Shown: positions 43,408 through 52,011 of the stretch, in pieces
Layout: each line of letters starts with the position of its first letter
Position numbering within the stretch: position 1 is the stretch's first letter
NCBI GenBank assembly: GCA_910579675.1
Contig: CAJTUF010000001.1
Coordinates: forward strand, 1-64,000
Origin: an uncultured Muribaculaceae bacterium
Lineage (GTDB): Bacteria; Bacteroidota; Bacteroidia; Bacteroidales; Muribaculaceae
Reading direction: 5' to 3'
DNA: 64,000 nucleotides
Position numbers and translations under genes: made by a program
Notes under the pieces: model-generated
Database searches by the model: none
Seen by the model: only the letters and a program-made list of their open reading frames with translations
Told to the model about the DNA's origin: nothing

Positions 43408-43838
43408 AGCTTCATACGGTAGACATTGGTTTCTTTCCGCTCAAACCCCATTGAGCGGTAGAGCGCATTGGCTGCCTCCCGCGATGGTCGCGAGGTGAGC
43501 ATCACAGTACCTCCGCCGTGAGAGATGGCATGATCGATAAGCGTCTGCACCAGCCTGCGCCCAAGTCCGCAGCCTCGACATCCGGGATCGACCACCACAT
43601 CCTCGATCCACCACTTAGTGCCGGTGGGCAATAGGGTGCGACATATCGAGGCCATGCCGACCAGACGCCCGCCGGGCCCCTTGGCCACGACTGTCACAGT
43701 GTCGCGTGCTTCTATCACTGCTGCCCATTGTTGCTCAGTGAGTGGCACAGCCGACGCCGACAGCGCAGCAAGCAGAGCATTGAGCTCTCCTGCCCTGGAG
43801 GCCATTGAAGCCTCCATTATTTCTATTACATAGTCCAT
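43404..43838 (-). CDS. GNAT-family N-acetyltransferase
   Basis: The 144-residue protein has a GNAT fold: VVVDPGCRGCGLGRRLVQTL is the acetyl-CoA loop (R/Q-x-x-G-x-G/A) near residue 85, and LYRSMGFERKETNVYRMKL is the C-terminal motif. The substrate is unknown. It is the first gene of a two-gene transcript with the ThiF-type gene, from a good promoter. Confidence 0.85.
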   Translation of the reverse strand: MDYVIEIMEASMASRAGELNALLAALSASAVPLTEQQWAAVIEARDTVTVVAKGPGGRLVGMASICRTLLPTGTKWWIEDVVVDPGCRGCGLGRRLVQTLIDHAISHGGGTVMLTSRPSREAANALYRSMGFERKETNVYRMKL

Positions 43839-43865
43839 GATATGCGTTATTGGCTATTACGACTG

Positions 43866-43897
43866 CAAAAATACATAAAAAACACCGATTACAGCAA
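43866..43897 (-). promoter_or_regulatory. Promoter for the GNAT-ThiF pair
   Basis: On the minus strand TTG (43897-43895), 21 bases, then TATTTTTG (43873-43866), about 28 bases upstream of the ATG. Confidence 0.6.
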
Positions 43898-43988
43898 TCG
43901 AATCTTTCTCTCGCCAATTATGGTTCAGGTAACGGAATAGCGCCAACTTTGCACCGTCAATAATCAATATCAACAACAACAACTCACT

Positions 43989-44201
43989 ATGACCACCCTC
44001 ACCCAACCAATGATCATCTGGTGCTTTGTCGCCGGGATCTGCGCAACACTTATCATCGAAGGACTTATTGGAGCCTTGATATGCCTCGCCCGCTGCCACT
44101 GGCATCATATCGTGACCATCGGCTCAGAAAAGGAGGAATTTTTTATCCCCGGCGACCGTCTGGCCTCCGACGCTCCCGATTATGACGACTATGACGACTG
44201 A
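43989..44201 (+). CDS. Small membrane protein before the ThrE genes
   Basis: A 70-residue protein with one strong transmembrane helix (MIIWCFVAGICATLIIEGLIGALICLA, residues about 8-34) and an acidic tail ending DYDDYDD. It overlaps the ThrE N-terminal gene by 20 bases, so coupling is likely. I do not recognise a family. It could be a regulator or small subunit of the exporter. Confidence 0.5.
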   Translation: MTTLTQPMIIWCFVAGICATLIIEGLIGALICLARCHWHHIVTIGSEKEEFFIPGDRLASDAPDYDDYDD

Positions 44202-44979
44202 CACCACACACTGCCGCGACACAGGCAACTCCACTGCGGCATTTCTCGCTTCCTACGCAGCCCGGCTCATTGCAAGCGGAGCCACTTGCATCAGGCTTGA
44301 GAAAAATGTTGGACGTCTGGCAAAGGAGTTTGGATTTCAAGCCGATATATCGGTCATGCCACGCCACATACATCTGTCGCTAAGCGACCCCGATGGCAAC
44401 CACATCATTACAGCAATGGCAGCCGTGGAGACATTGCCGGTCAGCTTCAACATCATTACCCGGCTGAGCCGTCTGAGCTGGGAGGTGTCCGACCGCCACC
44501 TTACACTTGACGATACACGACTCCGATTCAAGGCCATAATGGAATCAGACCGTGCCCACGCCCTTGCCACAACCCTGTTGGTTGCGGTTTCAAACGCCGC
44601 CTTCTGTGGCCTTTTCGGCGGCGATCTCACGGCCATGGCGATAGTTGCAATAGCCACTCTCGCCGGATTCAGGCTTAAGACCCTGCTCACCTCGAAGAAG
44701 GTTGACTTTAGAGTCGTGGCATTTCTATGTGCCGTGGTTTCGTCTGTGCTCGGCGCTACCGGCCTACTGTTTCAGATCGGCACCACGCCCCACATAGCCC
44801 TTGGTGCAAGCGTTTTGTATCTGGTGCCCGGAATTGCCTTCCTCAACTCATTCAGCGACATGATCTACCGCCACTATCTATTTTCGTTATATAGGTTTGC
44901 CGACGCTGCGGTGATCACCTGCTGCCTTTCGGCAGGTCTGTGTACCGGAATGGCATTAATGCACACCGGTATGTTCTGA
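44182..44979 (+). CDS. Threonine/serine exporter, ThrE N-terminal half
   Basis: The 265-residue protein matches the ThrE family: an N-terminal cytosolic region (FLASYAARLIASGATCIRLEKNVGRLAKEFG) is followed by five hydrophobic helices and VLYLVPGIAFLNSFSDMI. ThrE exports threonine and serine by proton antiport. In this split form it works with the shorter half that follows after 27 bases. ATG 44182 or ATG 44191 are both possible starts. Confidence 0.88.
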   Translation: MTTMTTDTTHCRDTGNSTAAFLASYAARLIASGATCIRLEKNVGRLAKEFGFQADISVMPRHIHLSLSDPDGNHIITAMAAVETLPVSFNIITRLSRLSWEVSDRHLTLDDTRLRFKAIMESDRAHALATTLLVAVSNAAFCGLFGGDLTAMAIVAIATLAGFRLKTLLTSKKVDFRVVAFLCAVVSSVLGATGLLFQIGTTPHIALGASVLYLVPGIAFLNSFSDMIYRHYLFSLYRFADAAVITCCLSAGLCTGMALMHTGMF

Positions 44980-45006
44980 CCCTGTTTCCCCTTATATTAT
45001 TTCAGT

Positions 45007-45507
45007 ATGTGGACCAAAATTTTACTCGACGCATTGCTTGCAGCGATAGCTGCAATAGGCTTTTCGGCCATCAGCCGCCCTCCGTTGAGGGTTATACCGG
45101 TGTGTGCTCTCATTGCTGCAATAGGACATGCGCTCCGTTTCTGGCTCATGAACGACAGCTTCGGAGCCGGTCTCCATATCATAGCGGCCACATTGATAGC
45201 CGCCCTGACCATTGGGGTGCTTGCGGTGTTTCTGTCGCCGCTCACTTCCACTCCGGCCGAGACCTGCCTCTTCCCTTCGCTCCTGCCCATGATTCCGGGC
45301 ATATATGCCTACAAGACATTCGGAGGAGCGGCTATGTGTGTACTTAGCCATAGCCGTGAGGCATTCGACTTCTACTTCTATCAGTTTGCCCTCAATGGCT
45401 CCACTTGCGTGTGCATCCTGCTCTGCATGGTGATCGGAGCCACGCTACCTATCTTTTTGTTTGAAAAAATATCTTTTCAGGCCACACGGCCCGGTAATAA
45501 TGCCTAA
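45007..45507 (+). CDS. Threonine/serine exporter, ThrE C-terminal half
   Basis: The 166-residue membrane protein matches the ThrE_2 domain, with about four to five helices and LTSTPAETCLFPSLLPMIPG near residue 80. It completes the split exporter with the preceding gene. Confidence 0.87.
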   Translation: MWTKILLDALLAAIAAIGFSAISRPPLRVIPVCALIAAIGHALRFWLMNDSFGAGLHIIAATLIAALTIGVLAVFLSPLTSTPAETCLFPSLLPMIPGIYAYKTFGGAAMCVLSHSREAFDFYFYQFALNGSTCVCILLCMVIGATLPIFLFEKISFQATRPGNNA

Positions 45508-45564
45508 CTTTACCAACTAAAAAAGCCCACCACCATCATCATCATCCAAGCCCGTAGACCACCG

Positions 45565-46464
45565 ATGGAACTCCGCCAGCTCAAATACTTTATCGGCACC
45601 GCCGAAACACTCAGCTTCTCCGAAGCAGCCCGAAACCTCAATGTCACCCAAAGCACTCTCTCGCAACAGATCAAACAGCTCGAAAATGAGATCGGAGCCC
45701 AGCTGTTCCATCGGTCAAGCCACAGCGTAGCCCTTACGGAAGCCGGAAGCGAGATGCTCCCCTACGCCCGCCAGACTATCGAGAGCGCCGAGATGTGCAT
45801 GAACCGTATAGCCGACATCAACGACATCAATGCCGGAACCCTCAATATAGGTGTCACATATTCCTTTGCCCCGATCCTCACGGAGTCGCTGCTTGCCTTC
45901 CGAAGGCAGTATCCGGGCATCAAGCTCAACATATTTTACCGCCCCATGGCCGAGCTGATGGAAATGCTCCGCAGCCGTTGTGTCGATTTTGCGTTGGCGT
46001 TCAAACCATCGGTGGCAATCGACGGAGTCGAGTCGCACATCCTGTTTCAAAACTACCTGGCGGCCATAGTGAGTCAGGATCATCCTTTGGCCGAATCACA
46101 AAGTGTGACCCTCGATGAGCTCCGACGCTACAATCTTGCTCTGCCGGCGCAAGGGCTGCAAGCGCGCAATGCTTTCGACCGGGCGGCCGCTGGCATATCC
46201 GACCTCAAGATACGGGTTGAGATGAATGAGGTAAATATTCTTCTAAAGATTATCAGGCAGAGTTCGCTCGTATCGGTGCTGGCCGAGGCAACAATCCACA
46301 ATGAGCCTGGAGTGAAAGCTATTCCACTCTCATTTCCCGACAATGAGATGGCAGGCTGCGTCCACACTCTCAAAGATGGCTACCGCAAGAAATCAATGGC
46401 CATATTCATCAAGCTTCTCAGCGAGTCGGTCGCGGTAAGCGAGCGCCGTAACGCCTGGCTATGA
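45565..46464 (+). CDS. LysR-family transcription regulator
   Basis: The 299-residue protein has an N-terminal winged helix (ELRQLKYFIGTAETLSFSEA with NVTQSTLSQQIKQLENEIG) and a C-terminal ligand-binding domain (residues about 90-295). It follows the ThrE genes by 57 bases on the same strand and could regulate them or itself, but the effector is unknown. It ends at a bidirectional terminator. Confidence 0.92.
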   Translation: MELRQLKYFIGTAETLSFSEAARNLNVTQSTLSQQIKQLENEIGAQLFHRSSHSVALTEAGSEMLPYARQTIESAEMCMNRIADINDINAGTLNIGVTYSFAPILTESLLAFRRQYPGIKLNIFYRPMAELMEMLRSRCVDFALAFKPSVAIDGVESHILFQNYLAAIVSQDHPLAESQSVTLDELRRYNLALPAQGLQARNAFDRAAAGISDLKIRVEMNEVNILLKIIRQSSLVSVLAEATIHNEPGVKAIPLSFPDNEMAGCVHTLKDGYRKKSMAIFIKLLSESVAVSERRNAWL

Positions 46465-46493
46465 TGTCCGTAGCAACCACTCACACACACACT

Positions 46494-46548
46494 ACGGAGC
46501 CGGCACCCGACAATTGATAATGATCAACGTCGGGCGCCGGCTCCGTTT
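46494..46548. terminator. Bidirectional GC-rich terminator
   Basis: ACGGAGCCGGCACCCGAC pairs with GTCGGGCGCCGGCTCCGT around a 17-base loop. It lies between the convergent LysR and DUF3861 genes. Confidence 0.75.
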
Positions 46549-46592
46549 ATATGCTTATTGCTTCCGGTAAATGGTGGTGGGGGCGAAAGCCG

Positions 46593-46895
46593 TTATTTGC
46601 AGCCGCAACCGCAGCCGAGTTTAGCCTTTACGCTCTGCTTGAATGCCTCAAACTGTGGGGCAAACTCCTTGAAGAGATCCAGATCGGGATTTTTCTTCAT
46701 CACATGGTGAAGGAAGCGCATACCGAGCACAAACTCCTTTTCATACTTATCCTTCTCAAAGAGACCGGCCTGATGGGTACGGGCCACCATATCGGCTATG
46801 TCGTGATGGCCGCCGAAGTTGAAGTTGAGGACTTCGGCCATTTTCCCGTCCTTAGCCTCGATCATGTTTACATAATACTGTTTTTTGTCTGCCAT
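46593..46895 (-). CDS. DUF3861-like protein with cysteine-rich tail
   Basis: The 100-residue protein resembles DUF3861 (FGGHHDIADMVARTHQ and EFVLGMRFLHHVMKKNPDLDL are the recognisable parts). It ends in LGCGCGCK, three closely spaced cysteines that may bind a metal. I chose ATG 46895; a longer frame to 47048 is not supported. The function is unknown. Confidence 0.65.
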   Translation of the reverse strand: MADKKQYYVNMIEAKDGKMAEVLNFNFGGHHDIADMVARTHQAGLFEKDKYEKEFVLGMRFLHHVMKKNPDLDLFKEFAPQFEAFKQSVKAKLGCGCGCK

Positions 46896-47020
46896 AATAG
46901 TTTTAGTTTTTGATGTTATACTATCAGCCGACGGCTCGGGTATCGGTGTCGTCATCGTTGTGTGCCTGTCGACACAGCAGGATGAGAAGCGGTGCTCGGT
47001 CGCCATGTATGAAGACAACA

Positions 47021-47039
47021 AACTCACGCCGCGTGAGTT
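47021..47039. promoter_or_regulatory. 19-bp perfect palindrome, candidate operator
   Basis: AACTCACGCCGCGTGAGTT has 9-bp arms around a central C. It lies between the divergent DUF3861 and amino-acid permease genes and could bind a dimeric repressor. It also lies inside a doubtful minus-strand frame (46924-47148). Confidence 0.4.
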
Positions 47040-47180
47040 GCACAACAAAAGCTAAAGAGTGTTTAGCCCGGTTAAACCGCTTCACCACCGCCGTCCGAGG
47101 CAATAACCCGACCTTATCATCGTTATTGGTAAGATACAGAAACATCAACGACCAAAGACATAATCTTCATAGAATAGCAA

Positions 47181-48575
47181 ATGCTTACAAGCGGCAAACT
47201 CGGATTCTGGGGTCTGACAGCTCTCGTGTTCGGACTTATGGTGGGAGTGGGGATCTATAATCTACCCCAGAACATGGCTTCGGTAGCATCGCCGGGAGCA
47301 GTATTCCTGGCGTGGATAGTAACAGCAGCGGGCATCCTTCCCTTGGTCATAGCCTTCAAATGGCTAAGCGACCATTATCCACAGTATAATGCAGGAATCT
47401 ACCAGTATGCCCAGGCTGAATTTGGCAACTACGCCGGTTTTAACATTGCATGGGGCTACTGGCTCTGTACCGCATTTTCCAATGTGGCTTACGGCGTGAT
47501 GCTCAACGACTCTTGCGGTGCCTTTTTCCCTCCCCTTCTCGACCACGGATGGCCGACGGTGATATTCGGGTCGGCGCTTATTTGGGTCATGTATTTCATC
47601 GTTGCCAACGGGGTGCGCACAGCCAAGACTGTCAACACCCTTCTGGCCGGAGTGAAAGTGGTGATGCTTCTGTTTATCATCGTGATATTCGTGATGTTTT
47701 TCCGCACAGGGCTGTTTGAGGCCGACTTGTGGGGCCGGGCTCTCGACCTCGGGAGCATAGGACAGCAGATCAAGTCGACCATGATGGTCACCCTTTTCTG
47801 CTTTTTCGGAGTGGAAGGCGCCGTGATGATGTCGGCACGTGCGCGCAGGACCCGCGACGTTGGCCTGGCCGGGATCACCGGCTTTGCTATATCTCTGGTG
47901 CTCTATATGGCTGTGTCGCTGCTATGCTTCGGTCTGCTGTCGCAGGCCGAGCTCGCCGGGCTTCAGGATCCGTCGATAGCCTATATCCTGCGTGAGGCGT
48001 GCGGCGAGTGGGCCTACTGGTTTGTAATCTCGTCGGTGATAGTATCACTTCTCGGCGGCTGGGTGGCATGGACCCTGATCGTCGCTCAAGTGCCATATGA
48101 AGCTGCTGTGGTGGGTATCCTGCCCAAGGCTTTCAAGCGGCTCAACCGCCACGGAATGCCGGCTTTCGGCCTCTTTGCCTCAAGCATAGTGATGGAGCTG
48201 TTTCTCCTTATGGTGGTGATGGCCGACGATGTTTATCTCGCCGCACTTCAGATCACCGGATTGATGATCATTCCCTGCTACTTCTTCACCGGCCTGTTCC
48301 TGCTGCGCAAGGCCGACACTGCGGCAATGAAAGCGGTGGCCTTGGTTACTTCAGCTTTCTGCATCTGGATGGCTTGTGCCGGCGGTCTGCTCGAGATGTT
48401 CATGACCTCGGTGTTCTACATTGCAGGTATCGGGTTTTACATCTCAGCCCGAAAGGAGAAGCGACGCGGAGCGCCATTCTTCACCCGCAGGGAGATGATC
48501 GTGGTATGGATTCTCGGAGCAGCCTCGCTTGTCACCCTTGCCATACAGGCCATGCGCTACAGCCATGTGGGGTGA
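47181..48575 (+). CDS. Basic amino-acid/polyamine antiporter (APC family)
   Basis: The 464-residue protein has about 12-13 transmembrane helices. The start FGLMVGVGIYNLPQNMASVASPGA has the APC substrate-binding GxG helix, and FFGVEGAVMMSARARRTRDVG is typical of the ArcD/lysine-arginine antiporter group. Exchange of arginine with ornithine or similar is the family expectation, not proven. No arginine deiminase genes are nearby. It is convergent with the SLC13 gene, only 12 bases away. Confidence 0.85.
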   Translation: MLTSGKLGFWGLTALVFGLMVGVGIYNLPQNMASVASPGAVFLAWIVTAAGILPLVIAFKWLSDHYPQYNAGIYQYAQAEFGNYAGFNIAWGYWLCTAFSNVAYGVMLNDSCGAFFPPLLDHGWPTVIFGSALIWVMYFIVANGVRTAKTVNTLLAGVKVVMLLFIIVIFVMFFRTGLFEADLWGRALDLGSIGQQIKSTMMVTLFCFFGVEGAVMMSARARRTRDVGLAGITGFAISLVLYMAVSLLCFGLLSQAELAGLQDPSIAYILREACGEWAYWFVISSVIVSLLGGWVAWTLIVAQVPYEAAVVGILPKAFKRLNRHGMPAFGLFASSIVMELFLLMVVMADDVYLAALQITGLMIIPCYFFTGLFLLRKADTAAMKAVALVTSAFCIWMACAGGLLEMFMTSVFYIAGIGFYISARKEKRRGAPFFTRREMIVVWILGAASLVTLAIQAMRYSHVG

Positions 48576-48587
48576 TGAACTACGGCA

Positions 48588-50417
48588 TCAGAAAGGAAAT
48601 AGCACCGGCAGAAGCAGGATCATTATCACTCCCATGATGAGCTGCAGAGGCAGGCCCACCTTGATATAGTCGGAAAATGTATATTGGCCGGCTGGCATCA
48701 CGAGGGCATTGGGCGGCGTGGAAAACGGAGAAGCAAAACATAGACTCGCGCCAAAGGTCACGGCAAATAGAAACGGAAGCGCACTCACATCGAGCGCCAG
48801 AGCACTCTGCATGGCTATGGGTGCCAGCAGGACGGCGGTGGCCGTATTGCTTATAAAGAGAGTCATGACCGATGTGGTGAAATATATGCCGGCGAGCACT
48901 GGCAGCGGGCCCAACGACCCGAGCGAGCCGACGAGAGCCGACGAAACCAACGAGGATATGCCAGTCTTCTCAAGCGCAAACGACATGGGCATCATGGCCG
49001 CGATGAGCACCACGCTCTCCCAGTTGATCTTCTTGTAAGCATCCTCCACATTGCGGAAACAACCGCTGAGGATGGTGAGCATCGCGGCACACAAAACAGC
49101 TATCACCGGAGGCACGAACTCAAATATCAGCGCCACGATCATCGCCACCATTATCGCAGCTGCAAGGGGAGCCTTATAGTCAAGGGTCACTTTGGCTGCC
49201 TCCGCGAGCGGCTGGCCTATCACCACCCATGCCGAAGGATCAGAGTCGAGACCTCCTATGGCTTCCCAACTGCCCTGCACCAGAAGCACATCGCCGGCCT
49301 GAAGCGGAACTGAAGCCAGATCGGCGGTAATATAAATCTGCTTACGACGGATAGCTATCACATTGACGCCAAAGCGTTTGCGGAAGCCAATCTCAGCTAC
49401 GGTCTTGCGGGAGATCGACGAATTGGGCATAATCACTATCTCGGCCAACCCAATATCGTAAAAGTCGTTGAGCTGCGCTCCATCCGATTCCATCACCAAC
49501 CCATATGCAGACACAAGACGCTCGACATCGGGCATGTCACCGCGCAGATAAATCTGATCGCCGGCATGGATCACAGTGGTGGGTTTAGGAGCATACTGAG
49601 CTATCTTCTTGAGTATCTTATGATGGCGGTCGCTGCGTCTCACCTCCAGAATATCCACTCCATAGAGAGCACGGAGATTAAGATCGCCTATGCTACGGTC
49701 TACTATCGCCGAACGCTCCGGCACCGACACCATGAACAGACCGGTAGAGAGGTTGTATTCCTCTACAAGTTCCGTGAGGGTCTTGGCTCCGTTAGCGCGG
49801 TCGGATCGGGAAGATTTACCCTTGTCGAGAAACCACTTGCTGAGCGGGATGAGCAGCAGAGTTCCCGCCACCACACATATCAGACCCCCGGGCAGAAAGG
49901 TAAAGAATGTAAGGGGTGCATTGCCCGCTTCCTCCCACACTTCAGCGATTATAAGGTTGGGGGGAGTGCCGATGAGGGTCATCATGCCTCCCATACTGCT
50001 GGCAAATGCCAACGGCATAAGAAAACGCGAGGCACGGATGCCGCTGGCTGCCGCCATGCTCACAACTATGGGCAGCATGAGGGCCACAGTGCCTGTATTG
50101 CTCACAAATGCTCCGATGAAGGCCGTGGCTCCCATCACCACGAGAAAGAGCCGAAACGGACTGTTTCCGCCAAGCAGAAGGAGTTTGGCTCCTATTATCT
50201 TGGCCAGACCGGTATTGAAAATGGCGCCTCCCACTATAAACAGGCCCACCATCATCACCACGATAGAGTTTGAGAAGCCCGATAGCGCCTCGGGCACCGA
50301 GATGACACCGCCGAGCACAAGAATCAGGAGTGCTATCATGGCTACAAGGTCGGCCCGCAGGCGTCCCCAGACAAAAAACACGGCTGCAAAAGCGAGAGTG
50401 AGCAGAGTGAGAATCAT
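48588..50417 (-). CDS. SLC13-type anion permease with two TrkA-C domains
   Basis: The 609-residue protein has an N-terminal membrane block (about residues 1-180), two cytosolic RCK C-terminal domains (about 205-290 and 295-375; LNLRALYGVDILEVRR and GFRKRFGVNVIAIRR) and a second membrane block. The motif FVSNTGTVALMLPIVVSMAA and the matching FISNTATAVLLAPIAM are the substrate-binding SNT repeats. Members carry sulfate, phosphate or dicarboxylates with sodium. The ion cannot be told. Nothing is missing. Confidence 0.88.
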   Translation of the reverse strand: MILTLLTLAFAAVFFVWGRLRADLVAMIALLILVLGGVISVPEALSGFSNSIVVMMVGLFIVGGAIFNTGLAKIIGAKLLLLGGNSPFRLFLVVMGATAFIGAFVSNTGTVALMLPIVVSMAAASGIRASRFLMPLAFASSMGGMMTLIGTPPNLIIAEVWEEAGNAPLTFFTFLPGGLICVVAGTLLLIPLSKWFLDKGKSSRSDRANGAKTLTELVEEYNLSTGLFMVSVPERSAIVDRSIGDLNLRALYGVDILEVRRSDRHHKILKKIAQYAPKPTTVIHAGDQIYLRGDMPDVERLVSAYGLVMESDGAQLNDFYDIGLAEIVIMPNSSISRKTVAEIGFRKRFGVNVIAIRRKQIYITADLASVPLQAGDVLLVQGSWEAIGGLDSDPSAWVVIGQPLAEAAKVTLDYKAPLAAAIMVAMIVALIFEFVPPVIAVLCAAMLTILSGCFRNVEDAYKKINWESVVLIAAMMPMSFALEKTGISSLVSSALVGSLGSLGPLPVLAGIYFTTSVMTLFISNTATAVLLAPIAMQSALALDVSALPFLFAVTFGASLCFASPFSTPPNALVMPAGQYTFSDYIKVGLPLQLIMGVIMILLLPVLFPF

Positions 50418-50491
50418 AGGAGCGGAATATGGATAATGTGAGGAATCGCCGGGGGGCGCATCGGGCGCCGTGGCTGTCAGGCCCCGGTAAA

Positions 50492-50534
50492 TAAAAAAAA
50501 TTCCGCAGGTGATTGAAAAGCCAATCGCTTGCGG
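50492..50534 (-). terminator. Terminator after tRNA-Gly/tRNA-Leu
   Basis: On the minus strand CCGCAAGCGATTG pairs with CAATCACCTGCGG (two mismatches) and is followed by AATTTTTTTTA. Confidence 0.75.
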
Positions 50535-50543
50535 ATTTAATAG

Positions 50544-50627
50544 TGTCCGAGATGAGATTCGAACTCACACAGCCCAACGGCCACTACCCCCTCAAAGTAG
50601 CGTGTCTACCAATTCCACCACCCGGAC
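50544..50627 (-). tRNA. tRNA-Leu (anticodon GAG)
   Basis: A class II tRNA: acceptor GTCCGGG/CTCGGAC, D-arm TGGTGGAATTGGTAGACA, anticodon arm CTACT-TTGAGGG-GGTAG with anticodon GAG, a long variable arm and T-arm GAGTTCGAATCTC. CCA is not encoded. It is probably co-transcribed with tRNA-Gly. Confidence 0.95.
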
Positions 50628-50679
50628 AGATGGTATCGCAAAGAGCCTCTAAAGGCAAGGAGATATAGAGGGAAATGAT

Positions 50680-50755
<76 letters not shown>

Positions 50756-50809
50756 GTCTTTCAGTCGATCTCTTTCGACCGTCAACCGGTTGTTTTCCCG
50801 ATTGCGTTG

Positions 50810-50840
50810 CAAAGGTAGGCACTTTTCTTGAACTGACAAA
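50810..50840 (-). promoter_or_regulatory. Promoter for the tRNA-Gly/tRNA-Leu transcript
   Basis: On the minus strand TTTG (50840-50837), 19 bases, then TACCTTTG (50817-50810), 55 bases before tRNA-Gly. Confidence 0.75.
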
Positions 50841-50870
50841 ATTTTGGAGCAAAAAAATGCGTTTTTTGCC

Positions 50871-51356
50871 TCATTTTTTTTCTGCGCCCTCTGCCGCCAA
50901 TTCGTCGCCGTCGGCCCCCGCAAAGGTTATAGCCTTGTTATACACAAAGTTAGCCAGAGTATACACTACCATACCCACAAGAGTCGAAATTCCGTAGCCT
51001 GAGATCACCATACCGAAGAGAGTCCATTCGCTCCCGGTGAGAAATGAGTGGTCGGTGAGGAGCCACGTTGCGAGAAATTGCAGACCGTAGCAGAGCAGGA
51101 AGCCGCCGACAAACTTCAGGGCCTCCTTGAAATATCCCGCTGAAGAGCGAAACACCCAGAGCTTGTTCCACAAAAAAGAGTTGATGAATCCTGCAACATA
51201 ACCGAGGGCGTTGCTCACCCACTGGTTGATGCCGAAAAAATCTTTGCAGGCGTAGATCACAACGAGAGTGAGGATGGTGTTCATCGCGCCTACCATGGCA
51301 TAGCGGATAAACTGTATGAGGTCGGCTTGCTTTACTGTGGGGTGTATGTCAGCCAT
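50871..51356 (-). CDS. GtrA-family membrane protein
   Basis: The 161-residue protein has four transmembrane helices and the GtrA pattern: FIRYAMVGAMNTILTLVVIYA at the start and NALGYVAGFINSFLWNKLWVF near residue 48. GtrA proteins are thought to move lipid-linked sugars across the membrane. It overlaps the nth gene by 8 bases. Its C-terminal tail is Glu/Ala/Lys rich. Confidence 0.87.
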   Translation of the reverse strand: MADIHPTVKQADLIQFIRYAMVGAMNTILTLVVIYACKDFFGINQWVSNALGYVAGFINSFLWNKLWVFRSSAGYFKEALKFVGGFLLCYGLQFLATWLLTDHSFLTGSEWTLFGMVISGYGISTLVGMVVYTLANFVYNKAITFAGADGDELAAEGAEKK

Positions 51357-52011
51357 TGTTGCTTGTGGTAGATTTTATAGTGGCCGCATAGTGACGGCAC
51401 ACATCGGTAAGAAAACATTCGTCACACAAAGGCTTGCGCGCTTTACATATATAACGCCCATGAAGAATGAGCCAATGGTGGGCGCGGGGAACGATATCGG
51501 CAGGTATGTGGCGCATCAATGCCTTCTCGGTGGCCAATGGAGTGCGCGAGCCGCGGGTAAGGCCGATACGCTCGCTGACGCGAAACACATGTGTGTCCAC
51601 GGCCATGGCCGACTCGCCAAACACTACGGCCAGGATCACATTGGCCGTCTTGCGCCCTACTCCCGGGAGTGTCATCAGATCGTCGATCGACCGGGGCAGC
51701 TCTCCCCCGAACTCCTCATGGAGTCTGCACGCCATCCCGGCCAGCGACTTGGCCTTGTTGTTGGGATACGACACCGACTTTATATATGGATATATATCGT
51801 CGGGGGTGGCGAGAGCCATAGAGGCCGCGTCGGGAAACGCCTCGAAAAGCGCCGGCGTGACCATATTGACCCGCTTGTCGGTGCATTGGGCCGACAATAT
51901 AACTGCAACGAGGAGCTGGAATGGCGAACCAAACTCCAGCTCCGTCGTTGGCGCGGGCATCTTGGCTTCAAAGCGTTCGATAACCCGGCTATATCGTTCC
52001 TTGATGGTCAT
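51349..52011 (-). CDS. nth: Endonuclease III
   Basis: The 220-residue DNA glycosylase/AP lyase removes oxidised pyrimidines. The helix-hairpin-helix is LPGVGRKTANVILAVVF with the catalytic Lys, the catalytic Asp is in AVDTHVFRVSERIGL, and the 4Fe-4S cluster is formed by C-KARKPL-C-DE-C-FLTDV-C. Its ATG overlaps the pheS stop by one base (TGATG), so the two are coupled. Confidence 0.95.
   Translation of the reverse strand: MTIKERYSRVIERFEAKMPAPTTELEFGSPFQLLVAVILSAQCTDKRVNMVTPALFEAFPDAASMALATPDDIYPYIKSVSYPNNKAKSLAGMACRLHEEFGGELPRSIDDLMTLPGVGRKTANVILAVVFGESAMAVDTHVFRVSERIGLTRGSRTPLATEKALMRHIPADIVPRAHHWLILHGRYICKARKPLCDECFLTDVCRHYAATIKSTTSNNG

Noticed and set aside
42538..43422. 294-codon plus-strand frame
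   Set aside because: Most of it is antisense to the ThiF-type gene, and a plus-strand terminator lies near its start.
46924..47148. 74-codon minus-strand frame upstream of the DUF3861-like gene
   Set aside because: It shows no family features and its composition looks like non-coding DNA; kept only as a possibility when judging the palindrome.
49566..50273. 235-codon plus-strand frame, rich in His
   Set aside because: It is antisense to the SLC13 permease; the His content reflects the reverse complement of hydrophobic codons.
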